From: Bacillota bacterium
Lineage (GTDB): Bacteria; Bacillota; Clostridia; Lachnospirales; Bianqueaceae
Direction: 5' to 3'
DNA length: 62,263 nt
Assembly: GCA_017620135.1 (NCBI GenBank)
Contig: JAFZQZ010000058.1
Coordinates: 1 to 62,263, forward strand
Shown here: positions 54,656-62,263 of the stretch, in pieces
How positions within the stretch are numbered: position 1 is the stretch's first letter
How the letters are laid out: every line of letters begins with the position of its first letter
Translations under genes and position numbers: made by a program
The notes under the pieces: generated by a model
What the model saw: only the letters and a program-made list of their open reading frames with translations
The model's database searches: none
What the model was told of the DNA's origin: nothing

Positions 54656-55509
54656 TATGCCTTCACCTCCCTGAACAGATTGCAGGCCTCTTCATAGGCC
54701 TGACGTTCAAAATCACGGAACATCGCGCCGCGCTGCATGGCTTCGTCGAAATCGACTTCGTAGCCGTTGAAATCCGGTCCGTCCACGCACGCGAACCTGG
54801 TGACTCTCTTTCCATCCTGTACCAGACTCAGGCGGCAGCCGCCGCACATGCCGGTCCCGTCGATCATGATCGGGTTCATCGAAACAGTGACAGGCACTCC
54901 AAACGGTTTGCAGGCCAGCACCACGAATTTCATCATAATGAGCGGTCCGATCGTGATCACTTCATCGAACTGTTCTCCCGCTTCCAGCATCTCTTTCAGC
55001 GGAACGGTGACATTGCCCTGGCGGGCGTAGGATCCATCATCCGTCATGACGATCAGCTGATCGGAGCAGGCAGCGAATTCCTTTTCCAGGATCAGCAGAT
55101 CCTTGTTTCTGAAACCGATGATCGATGTGACTTCCACACCCAGTTCATGCAGTTTCCGGGCTACCGGCAGTGCGATCGCGCAGCCTACGCCGCCGCCGAC
55201 CACGCAGACTCTTTTCAGGCCTTCGGTCTCGGTCGCCTTGCCTAGCGGGCCTACAAAGTCCTGCAGATACTCGCCGACATTCTTGTGATTCAGTTTTCCC
55301 GTCGTCGCGCCGACGATCTGGAAAATGATTTCCACTGTCCCCTTTTCCCGGTCACAGCCGGCGATCGTGAGCGGGATCCGTTCGCCTTCCTCGTCGACTC
55401 TCAGGATGATGAATTGTCCCGGTTCGGCCTTACGCGCCACGAACGGCGCTTCGACCTCCATGAACGTGACAGTCGGGTTCAGACTTTCTTTTTTCGTGAT
55501 CCGATACAT
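54655..55509 (-). CDS. FAD/NAD-binding subunit, NfnA / SudB-type
   Basis: A 284-residue ferredoxin-reductase-like partner of the flavoprotein. It has an FAD-binding barrel (AEPGQFIILRVDEEGERIPLTIAG). The NAD(P)-binding part is RVCVVGGGVGCAIALPVAR. A 2Fe-2S cluster motif near the C-terminus is GMCGGCRLSL...FACVDGPDFNG. The start is the ATG at 55509, with GGAGG upstream; the earlier in-frame start lies within the gap after cysS. It follows cysS by 11 bases. Related to dihydroorotate dehydrogenase electron-transfer subunit PyrK, but the pyr genes are absent. Confidence 0.88.
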   Translation of the reverse strand: MYRITKKESLNPTVTFMEVEAPFVARKAEPGQFIILRVDEEGERIPLTIAGCDREKGTVEIIFQIVGATTGKLNHKNVGEYLQDFVGPLGKATETEGLKRVCVVGGGVGCAIALPVARKLHELGVEVTSIIGFRNKDLLILEKEFAACSDQLIVMTDDGSYARQGNVTVPLKEMLEAGEQFDEVITIGPLIMMKFVVLACKPFGVPVTVSMNPIMIDGTGMCGGCRLSLVQDGKRVTRFACVDGPDFNGYEVDFDEAMQRGAMFRDFERQAYEEACNLFREVKA

Positions 55510-55520
55510 CTTTTCCCTCC

Positions 55521-56930
55521 TTACTTTTTCAGTTCCCACACCGTTCCTTCACGGGTGTCCTTGATGATAACGCCTTTCTCAGCCAGTTCAGCGCGGATCG
55601 CGTCCGCTCTGGAGAAGTCCTTTGCTTTCTTCGCTTCTTTTCGCTCCGCAATCTTTTCCTCGATCAACCGGACGAGATCTTCGTCCGCGGCAGGTACTTC
55701 CGTTTCTCTTTCCTTCAGAAGATCCAGCGACAGTACCTGATCGAAATCTCCGATCACCGCCCGCTTGGTCGCGTCAGACAATGCCTGATCCTTCAGTACG
55801 TCATAGACCAGGGTCAGACCCGAGGAAGTATTGAGGTCATTACCGACCTGTTCGATAAACTTTGCGCGGTAGGCTTCTACCTGGGCAGGATCCGCTTCGC
55901 CGTCTTTCTTCAGCGCTGCGATCCTGCCAAGCAGTTTCTGATACGTCGCAGCCATGTTATCCAGAACGTCATAAGAGAATTCCAAAGGCTTACGGTAATG
56001 CGAAGACAGGCAGAACATCCGATAGACCAGCGGATCATAGCCCTTTTCCTTCAGAACGGAAACCGTCAGGATATTCCCGGTCGACTTAGCCATCTTCGCG
56101 CCGTGATCGTTCAGATGCTGGACGTGGAACCAGTGACGGCACCACGGATGGCCGAGATAGGCCTCACTCTGCGCGATCTCGTTCGTATGATGCGGGAAAA
56201 TATTGTCGACGCCGCCACAGTGCAGGTCCAGCGCCCCACCCAGATAATGGATCGAGATCGCCGAGCACTCGATATGCCAACCGGGATAACCGATGCCCCA
56301 CGGGCTGTCCCATTTGAGCGCCTGATCCTCAAACTTCGACTGGGTGAACCACAGAACGAAATCGGCTTTATTGCGTTTATTCGTGTCCTCTTCGACATCG
56401 TCACGAACACCGATCCGAAGCTGGTCCTCGTCGTGACCGGTCAGCGCGTAATAGTTTGAGATCTTTGAAGTATCAAAGTAAATATTCGGTCCCTCCTGAT
56501 AGGCGTAGCCCTTTTCCAGCAGGACTTCGATCATGTGGATAAAATCCGGGATCAGGGATGTCGCCGGAACGACGGTCTCCGGCTTTTTGATATTCAGTGC
56601 GTCGCAGTCTTTGAAGAATGCGTCCGTATAGAACTGGGCGATCTCCATGACCGTCTTGTGCTCCCGTTTCGCGCCTTTGAGCATCTTATCCTCACCGCTG
56701 TCCGCGTCAGAGGTCAGATGACCGACATCCGTGATATTCATGACCCGTTTCACGTCGCATCCGGCATAATTCAGAAACTTCTCCAGCGCGTCTTCCATGA
56801 TATAGCTGCGAAGATTTCCGATATGCGCGAAATGATAGACGGTAGGACCGCAGGTATACATATTGATGCGGTTGCCGTTTACCGGCGCGAATTCATCGAT
56901 GGTTTTTGTCAGTGTATTATACAGCTTCAT
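55521..56930 (-). CDS. cysS: Cysteine-tRNA ligase
   Basis: CysRS charges tRNA-Cys. The 469-residue enzyme has the HIGH-like motif in CGPTVYHFAHIGNLRSYI. The zinc-ligand region is WHIECSAIS and the second His/Cys set is DLHCGGVDNIFPHH. The signature KMAKS (GAKMAKSTGNILTV) differs from KMSKS by one residue, as is common. Full length. It sits 15 bases after the DUF1836 gene and 11 before nfnA. Ribosome-binding site is weak. Confidence 0.97.
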   Translation of the reverse strand: MKLYNTLTKTIDEFAPVNGNRINMYTCGPTVYHFAHIGNLRSYIMEDALEKFLNYAGCDVKRVMNITDVGHLTSDADSGEDKMLKGAKREHKTVMEIAQFYTDAFFKDCDALNIKKPETVVPATSLIPDFIHMIEVLLEKGYAYQEGPNIYFDTSKISNYYALTGHDEDQLRIGVRDDVEEDTNKRNKADFVLWFTQSKFEDQALKWDSPWGIGYPGWHIECSAISIHYLGGALDLHCGGVDNIFPHHTNEIAQSEAYLGHPWCRHWFHVQHLNDHGAKMAKSTGNILTVSVLKEKGYDPLVYRMFCLSSHYRKPLEFSYDVLDNMAATYQKLLGRIAALKKDGEADPAQVEAYRAKFIEQVGNDLNTSSGLTLVYDVLKDQALSDATKRAVIGDFDQVLSLDLLKERETEVPAADEDLVRLIEEKIAERKEAKKAKDFSRADAIRAELAEKGVIIKDTREGTVWELKK

Positions 56931-56945
56931 ATTCTTTCTCTTTTC

Positions 56946-57560
56946 TCAGCGTTTCTTATCCACGATCGTGATATCGTCCCCGTCTTCCAGGGTATGGCCT
57001 TCCAGAAGCAGCAGCTTTTCGGAAAGCAGACGGGCGAACGTTCCCACGACCGCAGTTTCTATGATCAGCTCGACGGGTGTTTTCACTGCCCAGTCAGGGG
57101 CATCCTGATGATCCAGGATCCTTCCGGCCACCAGCCGGACCTGACTCTCGAAGTACTGCGCCGCGGTCGAATGCAGCGCAGTGAACGTACAGTAGATCTT
57201 CTGGACTTCTTCCTCGCTGATATCCATCGGAATGATCTTCTGGATCAGTGCCAGGCTCATGCCCTGCTTCAGAGAACAGATGATGATCAGATACGCGATA
57301 TGAATACGATAGTAGCGTTTTTTCTCCGGTCCGGGCATTACCCGCATACGGACATAGTTATTGATCGTCGCGGCTGTGATAAACTGTTCTTCCTTCAGTT
57401 CCGGCGGCATATAGTCCAGATACTGCTTTAAAAGAACGATCACCTGCTCCATATACAGTCCCAGATCAGGGATCTCTTCCCAGTCCGGCAGACGGTAATT
57501 ATCCAGATATTTTTCCCACCTGCGCAGCTTACCGGCAATCAAGGCTTCATCATATTTCAT
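56946..57560 (-). CDS. DUF1836 family putative DNA-binding protein
   Basis: A 204-residue protein of the DUF1836 family, found in Bacillota and thought to bind DNA. A MerR-like helix-turn-helix is suggested by ITAATINNYVRMRVMPGPEKKRYYRIHIAYLI (about 61-92). The remainder is helical. The ATG has GGGAG upstream. It leads the operon with cysS and the Nfn-like pair. Its regulatory target is unknown; auto-control of this operon is a reasonable guess, not shown. Confidence 0.82.
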   Translation of the reverse strand: MKYDEALIAGKLRRWEKYLDNYRLPDWEEIPDLGLYMEQVIVLLKQYLDYMPPELKEEQFITAATINNYVRMRVMPGPEKKRYYRIHIAYLIIICSLKQGMSLALIQKIIPMDISEEEVQKIYCTFTALHSTAAQYFESQVRLVAGRILDHQDAPDWAVKTPVELIIETAVVGTFARLLSEKLLLLEGHTLEDGDDITIVDKKR

Positions 57561-57610
57561 GATCTTCTCCCTCTTTTCACATGATCCGAAAGGATCTGTT
57601 AACTCCTGCT

Positions 57611-57639
57611 ATCATATCACACTTTTCGATGATTGAAAA
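57611..57639 (-). promoter_or_regulatory. Promoter of the DUF1836-cysS operon
   Basis: On the minus strand TTTTCA (57639-57634), a 17-base spacer and extended TGA-TATGAT (-10 at 57616-57611). A small hairpin (GATCC-GAAA-GGATC on plus, 57583-57596) lies in the leader. Confidence 0.6.
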
Positions 57640-57662
57640 GACATAATAAAAAAAACGATGCA

Positions 57663-57691
57663 TTGACAGGATGTTCAATATGCGTTATACT
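57663..57691 (+). promoter_or_regulatory. Promoter of degV
   Basis: Perfect TTGACA (57663-57668), a 17-base spacer and TATACT (57686-57691), about 50 bases before the degV start. Confidence 0.85.
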
Positions 57692-57740
57692 AATATGGTT
57701 TATTAGATAATTACAGATAAAATTTATATAAGGAGCATTT

Positions 57741-58634
57741 ATGTTTACAGTCGTTACCGATACATCCGCCAATCTGCCCACCCCTATGGCAAAGGAAGCC
57801 GGCCTTCTGGTCCTTCCTTTCACCTATACCATTGACGGGAAGACCTACGCGGCGGAAGATACCGAAGCATTCGACGGCGTCAGCTTTTATGAGAAGATCC
57901 GCCGCGGTATGCTCGTGACCACTTCCCTGATCAATGTTCAGACCTACCTGGATCACTTTACGTCCCTGGCCGAAAGCGGACAGGACATCTTATTCATCAG
58001 CATGAGTTCCGGCATCAGCGGATCCTATAACGCGGCTGTCGTGGCTTCCAGACAGATCCGTGAAGAATATCCTTCTGTGAAGATCAGGACTCTGGATACG
58101 ATGGGCGCTTCTCTGGGCGAAGGCCTGGTCGCTCTTCACGCAGCGAAGCTTTGTAAGGAAGGAAAGGGCCTGGAGGAAACCTACCAGTCCTGCCGGGATA
58201 TGGCGCTTCGTATGGGTCAGGTATTCACGGTAGACAGCCTCATGCACCTGCGCAGGACCGGTCGCTGCTCCAACGCGAAAGCCGCGATCGGTACCGTCCT
58301 GAATATCAAACCGCTGCTGAAAGGAAATGAGATGGGCCAGATCGTGACCTACGGACAGGTCCGCGGCCGCAAAAAGTCCTTGCTCGCTCTCTCGAAAAGC
58401 TATGAAGAACAAGTACAGGACGCGGAAAACCAGACGATCGGTATCGCGCATGCTGACTGCATCGACGACGCCGTCTACCTGATCAGTCTGCTGAAACAGA
58501 CCAAGCATCCCCCGAAGGATGTCCTGACAGTCATGTATGAACCGGTAACGGGATCTCATGTCGGTCCCGGTACGCTCGCGCTTTTCTTCCAGGGAAACGA
58601 AAACGTCAGATCCCTGAAAATGCCCGAGATCTGA
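57741..58634 (+). CDS. DegV family fatty-acid-binding protein
   Basis: A 297-residue DegV-fold protein. This group binds fatty acids and includes the FakB subunits that present fatty acid to the kinase FakA. Typical text is VVTDTSANLPTPMAKEAG at the start, LFISMSSGISGSYNAAVVA, then TMGASLGEGLVALHA and LRRTGRCSNAKAAIGTVLNIKPLL. AAGGAG precedes the ATG. It is a single-gene transcript; no fakA is in the window. The last ten codons overlap a hairpin that serves the convergent operon. Confidence 0.9.
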   Translation: MFTVVTDTSANLPTPMAKEAGLLVLPFTYTIDGKTYAAEDTEAFDGVSFYEKIRRGMLVTTSLINVQTYLDHFTSLAESGQDILFISMSSGISGSYNAAVVASRQIREEYPSVKIRTLDTMGASLGEGLVALHAAKLCKEGKGLEETYQSCRDMALRMGQVFTVDSLMHLRRTGRCSNAKAAIGTVLNIKPLLKGNEMGQIVTYGQVRGRKKSLLALSKSYEEQVQDAENQTIGIAHADCIDDAVYLISLLKQTKHPPKDVLTVMYEPVTGSHVGPGTLALFFQGNENVRSLKMPEI

Positions 58635-58639
58635 CGTTT
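58601..58639 (-). terminator. Hairpin at the 3' end of degV, likely minus-strand terminator
   Basis: Arms AAACGTCAGATC and GATCTGACGTTT span the degV stop codon. The minus-strand reading is followed by a T-rich stretch (GTTTTCGTTTCC), so it probably ends the glycine-cleavage operon. Confidence 0.65.
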
Positions 58640-58644
58640 GATGG

Positions 58645-58673
58645 AAAGCTGTGGCTTATAGCTGCAGCTTTTT
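58645..58673 (+). terminator. Terminator after degV
   Basis: Stem AAAGCTG / CAGCTTT with an inner AGCTG segment, followed by a T run on the plus strand. Confidence 0.75.
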
Positions 58674-58674
58674 A

Positions 58675-59592
58675 TTATGCCTTCTTGTTCAGGATCTTTC
58701 CGTGATCGAAAATGATCACACCGAATCCTTCCCCGTTCTTTCCGCCGGAAAGATAGTAATTCTTCAGTCCGCGCTGCATACGGGTCTTCTCCGGCAGGTC
58801 CTCCACCGGTCCTTCCGCCGCCGAGAAGAATATCCGCCAGGTGGGTTTTCCCTCTTTGCCGTCTCTAGTCCCGATGATATCGAAATCATCGTTGAAGGAA
58901 AGCGTGTTGGAGCCTTCCGGCCAGGCGGATTTCATGGGCGGATATAAGAGCCAAGAATCACAGAATCCGATGAACGGCCGGTCCGGTCCGAAGAAATCCT
59001 GCGCTGCCTGATAGGAAGCGAGCCTTGTCTTCTCATCAAACGGTTCGCTGCTGTAGGGAATGTGGATCGAACAGACCTTGTCGCCCGGTTTGACCTCGAT
59101 CGTCCGCTCACCGTCAGTCCATACATAAGGTTCTTTTCCCGGATAGGTATGCAGCTCATATTCCAGACGGCCGAGCTTGTAGATCGTCAGCCGGTAGAAG
59201 ATCGGATACCACCAGAAAACGAAATTGCCCCAGACGCCCTTGGTCTGTTTGCATTCCAGCATCTTATACCAGAGATCCTCGAAGGTATCCAGGAAAAGCT
59301 GCTTAGACAGTCCGCGGATCTCATAGGTCTTCTCCGCCGGCTCCGCTGCCATGAGAAGGAACAGTCCCCAGAGGGTGTACTCATTCGCTCCGCTGATCCC
59401 GGCTGCTTCCTGCACATACGGCAGGATCGTTTTGAAATCGAAATCCGTCCGGTAGAACGTTTCAAGCGCCTGATCCATCTTCGTAAGCGCACCGGTATCC
59501 TGCAGTTTACCTCCTGCCTCTTCCAGCGCCAGGACTGCGTCCTCCGAGAAAGAAAGCCTCTTCGCCAGTTCCAGTGCATAAGTAATCGTCAT
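58675..59592 (-). CDS. Acyltransferase-like protein of unknown role (DUF5596-like)
   Basis: I do not recognise a precise function. The 305-residue soluble protein has helical text in the first half (TLWGLFLLMAAEPAEKTYEIRG). A strand-rich second half contains VCSIHIPYSSEPF and AWPEGSNTLSFNDDFDIIG. This resembles N-acyltransferase-like (GNAT-fold) proteins grouped as DUF5596. AAGGAG is at a good distance from the ATG. It is 14 bases after lpd, the last gene of the glycine-cleavage operon, so it may act on lipoate, CoA or an amino acid; that is inference. Confidence 0.65.
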   Translation of the reverse strand: MTITYALELAKRLSFSEDAVLALEEAGGKLQDTGALTKMDQALETFYRTDFDFKTILPYVQEAAGISGANEYTLWGLFLLMAAEPAEKTYEIRGLSKQLFLDTFEDLWYKMLECKQTKGVWGNFVFWWYPIFYRLTIYKLGRLEYELHTYPGKEPYVWTDGERTIEVKPGDKVCSIHIPYSSEPFDEKTRLASYQAAQDFFGPDRPFIGFCDSWLLYPPMKSAWPEGSNTLSFNDDFDIIGTRDGKEGKPTWRIFFSAAEGPVEDLPEKTRMQRGLKNYYLSGGKNGEGFGVIIFDHGKILNKKA

Positions 59593-59606
59593 TTCTTTGG
59601 TCTCCT

Positions 59607-61019
59607 TTATTCTTTGAACGTGCGAAGCGCTTCCGCGACCGCTTCATTGAAGGTGGGATGCGGCCGGATCGCCTCTCCCATCCTGTCGGCGGTCAGTCCG
59701 TTCACGATCGCGCTGGAAAACTCTCCGATCATGTCGGTCGCCCTGGCGCACATCATATGCGCTCCCAGGATGCGGCCGGTTTCTTTTTCGACAAGGATAC
59801 GAAGGAAGCTTCTCTCCTGACGGGTCAGGACGCTCTTTCCGTTCGCTCCCATGACAAATTTAAGAGTTTCCGTTTCGATCCCTTTTTCTTTCGCTTCATC
59901 GGCCGTCATACCGACCGACGCGATCTCCGGACTGGTATACACACAGGACGGAACGACATCCATCCGGATAGGCGGCTCCTTGCCGAGCATCGCGGCGACC
60001 GCGTTTTCTCCCTGTGCGGACGCCACATGCGCGAGCTGGATCCCGGGGATCACATCACCGATCGCGTACACGCCGGGAACCGACGTCTCGAAATGTTCAT
60101 CGACCAGCACTTTACCGCGCTCCGTTTCCGGCCGGACTTCCAGCTTTTCATCAAACAGACGGTCCGTATAGGCTCTGCGGCCGACGGCCACTAGCACCTT
60201 CTCACCGGAAGCCTGCTGTGGTTTTTCCTTTTCCAGGTAATGGCAGATGAGCATCCGTTTTCCGTCCTCACTGCCTTCTTCGATCGACTGAAGTTTTGCC
60301 GAAGTATGGATCTCCACACCCTGCTTCTTCAGGATCATCTTCAGATTCTGACCAAATTCTTTATCCAGCGTCGCGAGGATCCGGTCCAGCGCTTCGATCA
60401 CAGTCACTTTCGTTCCAAGGGACGCATAGAGCGACGCGAATTCCATACCGATGACGCCACCGCCGATGATCACCAGAGAATCGATGGGTTGATCGTTATC
60501 CAGAAGATCTGTCGAATCCCAGACACCGTCAAGATCCATGCCCGGAAGCGGCAGATGCACCGGTTCGGATCCGGTCGCGATCAGTAGTTTCCGTCCGATC
60601 AGACTCTCTTCTCCGACGCATACCTGCTGATATTTTTCCCCGGTTTCCGGATCCGTCTGATCCAGCTGAAGGATCGACGCCTCTCCGCGAAAAAGCGCGA
60701 TCTTCTCTTTTTTGAAAGAAGCCTCGATACCGCCGGAAAGCGTATCGACCACCTTGTTTTTATACTGATTCAGCTTTGCCATATCGACAGAAAGGCCGGA
60801 AGTGAGAAGACCGATCTCTTCGCCTTCCTTCGCTTCTTTATACAGCTCTGCCGTATGCAGCAGTGTCTTGGTCGGAATGCATCCTTTTCCCAGACAGGTG
60901 CCTCCCACCGTCTGCTTTTCAACAACAGCCACCTTCATCCCCTGCCGGGCAGCGGAAAGAGCTGCCACATAGCCGCCGGGACCGGCGCCGATCACGATCA
61001 GATCATATTTGATTTCCAT
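59607..61019 (-). CDS. lpdA: Dihydrolipoyl dehydrogenase
   Basis: The E3 (L protein) flavoenzyme that reoxidises lipoyl groups with NAD. The 470-residue protein starts with IVIGAGPGGYVAALSAARQG. The redox cysteines are C42 and C47 (GGTCLGKGCIPTK). The NAD site is SLVIIGGGVIGMEFASLYASLG and the catalytic base is in HPTFNEAVAEAL. It begins right after lplA (TAAATG). In this operon it serves the glycine cleavage system. Confidence 0.95.
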   Translation of the reverse strand: MEIKYDLIVIGAGPGGYVAALSAARQGMKVAVVEKQTVGGTCLGKGCIPTKTLLHTAELYKEAKEGEEIGLLTSGLSVDMAKLNQYKNKVVDTLSGGIEASFKKEKIALFRGEASILQLDQTDPETGEKYQQVCVGEESLIGRKLLIATGSEPVHLPLPGMDLDGVWDSTDLLDNDQPIDSLVIIGGGVIGMEFASLYASLGTKVTVIEALDRILATLDKEFGQNLKMILKKQGVEIHTSAKLQSIEEGSEDGKRMLICHYLEKEKPQQASGEKVLVAVGRRAYTDRLFDEKLEVRPETERGKVLVDEHFETSVPGVYAIGDVIPGIQLAHVASAQGENAVAAMLGKEPPIRMDVVPSCVYTSPEIASVGMTADEAKEKGIETETLKFVMGANGKSVLTRQERSFLRILVEKETGRILGAHMMCARATDMIGEFSSAIVNGLTADRMGEAIRPHPTFNEAVAEALRTFKE

Positions 61020-62012
61020 TTACATTGATTCCTCGATCCAATTGATAATATCCAGAACGATCTCTCCCGTGCTTTCATCTGCCGCAAACGGGAAGAGTGC
61101 CTCTCTGACCGCTTCCGGGGTAAATCTTTTGCCTTCCAGCGCCTGCGTGATCTGTTCCGGAAAAGTCGTTTCCAGCGCGTCGGTAAAAAGCGCCGCCTGT
61201 TCAATGATTCCCTTTATGACAGAAAAATGCATTTCGGTCTTGCCCCAGGGAAACTTTCTCTCGATCTGATAAGAGTAGTCGAACCGATTACCGTACAGCC
61301 AGTCAGAAGAACTGTATTTCTCCGCCAGTTTCTTTGTTTCTTCGGGTTCATCCTGAAGAACCTGAAAACCTGCTTGCGGGAATGCTTTCCTAAACGTCTC
61401 CGCGATCCGTTCTTTCAGGCTTTCCACAGAGATCTCATCTGACAGTTCCGACAGTCCGATAACGCGCGAGCGGACAGAATCGACTCCCTTGGAATGAAGC
61501 TTTTCCCGATCGACATTCAGGTACCGGTCGATCTTCGTTTCATCCACGGATACAAGCAGCGTTCCATGCTGATAACACGCGCCTTTGGTTCGGTAATAGG
61601 CATTGCCGGAGAACTTTCTTCCGTTCACCTCGATATCGTTCCTGCCGGTCGCGCCAGCCGGGATCCCAAAGCTTCTGACCGCCTCGAGAATGATCCCAGT
61701 CTGCCTGGCGATATCAAAGTCTTCTTTCATGGCAAGGAAGGTATAATTCAGGTTCCCCAGATCATGAAAAACCGCGCCGCCGCCGGATAATCTGCGGGCC
61801 AAATGCCCGCCTTCCTCTTCCAGCAAGCTGACGCGGCATTCTTTGAAACAGTTCTGGTTTTTCCCGATCACTACCGTATCTTTGTTCTGCCAGAGATACA
61901 GGATCATCTGACCGGGAAGAAGCCCCTGTAAAAAGGCCTCTTCCCGCGCCAGGTTATGATAGGGACAGACACTGTCTTTCGGACTTACATAAAGGAATGT
62001 CTCGTTGATCAT
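61020..62012 (-). CDS. lplA: Lipoate-protein ligase A
   Basis: LplA attaches free lipoate to the H protein and other lipoyl domains using ATP. The 330-residue enzyme has the motif [20 protein letters not shown]. The catalytic lysine segment is [19 protein letters not shown]. The C-terminal accessory domain is present. It overlaps the gcvPB stop by ATGA and abuts lpdA, so lipoylation and its use are expressed together. No lipA or lipB is seen, suggesting scavenged lipoate. Confidence 0.95.
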   Translation of the reverse strand: MINETFLYVSPKDSVCPYHNLAREEAFLQGLLPGQMILYLWQNKDTVVIGKNQNCFKECRVSLLEEEGGHLARRLSGGGAVFHDLGNLNYTFLAMKEDFDIARQTGIILEAVRSFGIPAGATGRNDIEVNGRKFSGNAYYRTKGACYQHGTLLVSVDETKIDRYLNVDREKLHSKGVDSVRSRVIGLSELSDEISVESLKERIAETFRKAFPQAGFQVLQDEPEETKKLAEKYSSSDWLYGNRFDYSYQIERKFPWGKTEMHFSVIKGIIEQAALFTDALETTFPEQITQALEGKRFTPEAVREALFPFAADESTGEIVLDIINWIEESM

Positions 62013-62263
62013 ACTTCCTTCTGGTATCTTAATTTCGGTTTTCTCGCAGCCGTTACTTCATCGGGACGTCCGATCACAGTATGATGCGGCGCGTGATGAA
62101 GGCTCTCCGGATCACTGTACGCTCTTTCATAGATCTCGCGGATCGCCTGGATGGCTTCATCCATGGTTTCCTTCGTCTCGGTTTCCGTAGGCTCGATCAT
62201 CAGGGCTTCATGAACGATCAGCGGGAAGTACATCGTGGGCGGATGGATCCCATAATCCAGCAG
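62009..62263 (-). CDS. gcvPB: Glycine dehydrogenase (decarboxylating) subunit 2, C-terminal part
   Basis: Only the last 84 codons are in the window; the start lies to the right. It reads [37 protein letters not shown] and ends [19 protein letters not shown], the C-terminus of the P-protein beta subunit of two-subunit glycine decarboxylases. It releases CO2 from glycine and passes the aminomethyl group to lipoyl H protein. It overlaps lplA by ATGA. The other gcv genes are expected just upstream, outside the window. Confidence 0.93.
   Translation of the reverse strand: MLDYGIHPPTMYFPLIVHEALMIEPTETETKETMDEAIQAIREIYERAYSDPESLHHAPHHTVIGRPDEVTAARKPKLRYQKEV

Overview
The window looks like the chromosome of a low-GC-lineage Gram-positive (Bacillota), probably a gut-type anaerobe of the Clostridia/Lachnospiraceae or Erysipelotrichia kind. 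The reasons are the DnaD/DnaI primosome, lipoteichoic acid synthase, MsmX-type sugar ATPase, AddB, TrmK, RnpM/YlxR, a DegV protein, an electron-bifurcating Nfn-like pair, a two-subunit glycine decarboxylase (GcvPB) and DUF-type proteins common in Lachnospiraceae. Base composition is near 50% GC. I see no rRNA, tRNA, CRISPR array, phage or insertion sequence. Coding density is very high, and the longest gene-free stretch (about 290 bases, 40473-40762) is a DnaA-box region. Family-level placement is inference.

Layout. (1) 1-2830, minus strand: an ABC efflux system of adaptor, ATPase and a second adaptor that runs off the left edge and carries 21-bp tandem repeats. (2) 2852-10407, minus: an operon of dnaG, rpoD, trmK, a nucleoside kinase, helD and a small membrane protein. 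(3) 10442-30336, minus: a very long run of 15 tightly packed genes from a good promoter and leader hairpin (30254-30336) to a terminator (10442-10485): rimP, nusA, ylxR, ylxQ, infB, rbfA, nrnA, truB, ribF, alaS, bioY, an S1 protein, ppk, addB, dgt. (4) 30346-38988, minus: ltaS, gap, a PpiC/PrsA-like foldase, mfd, pth. (5) 39099-42822, plus: murC, then a cluster of DnaA boxes, then dnaD-dnaI. (6) 42809-46232, minus: a small membrane protein, nth, an S41 protease and an SDR. (7) 46428-47540, plus: msmX-like ATPase. (8) 47610-51759, minus: a three-gene operon of GH29 fucosidase, an unknown probable TIM-barrel protein and a B12-binding-type radical SAM protein. (9) argG, plus. (10) 53240-57560, minus: DUF1836 regulator, cysS and an Nfn-like flavoprotein pair. 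(11) degV, plus. (12) 58675-62263, minus: end of gcvPB, lplA, lpd and an unknown acyltransferase-like gene.

How they fit together. The left half is information processing: translation initiation and maturation, transcription termination, sigma factor, primase, RNA-polymerase recycling, repair and tRNA modification. Most neighbours overlap by ATGA, which points to translational coupling. The right half is mixed metabolism: glycine cleavage with lipoate attachment, arginine synthesis, fucose-glycan degradation, sugar import energising and NAD(P)H/ferredoxin balance.

Most notable: a DnaA-box cluster directly upstream of the dnaD-dnaI promoter; a leader hairpin in front of the nusA superoperon; two ribosome-binding sites on ppk predicting two isoforms; a putative operator at the fucosidase promoter next to an unknown protein; and an elaborate nested hairpin between argG and the nfnB-like gene.
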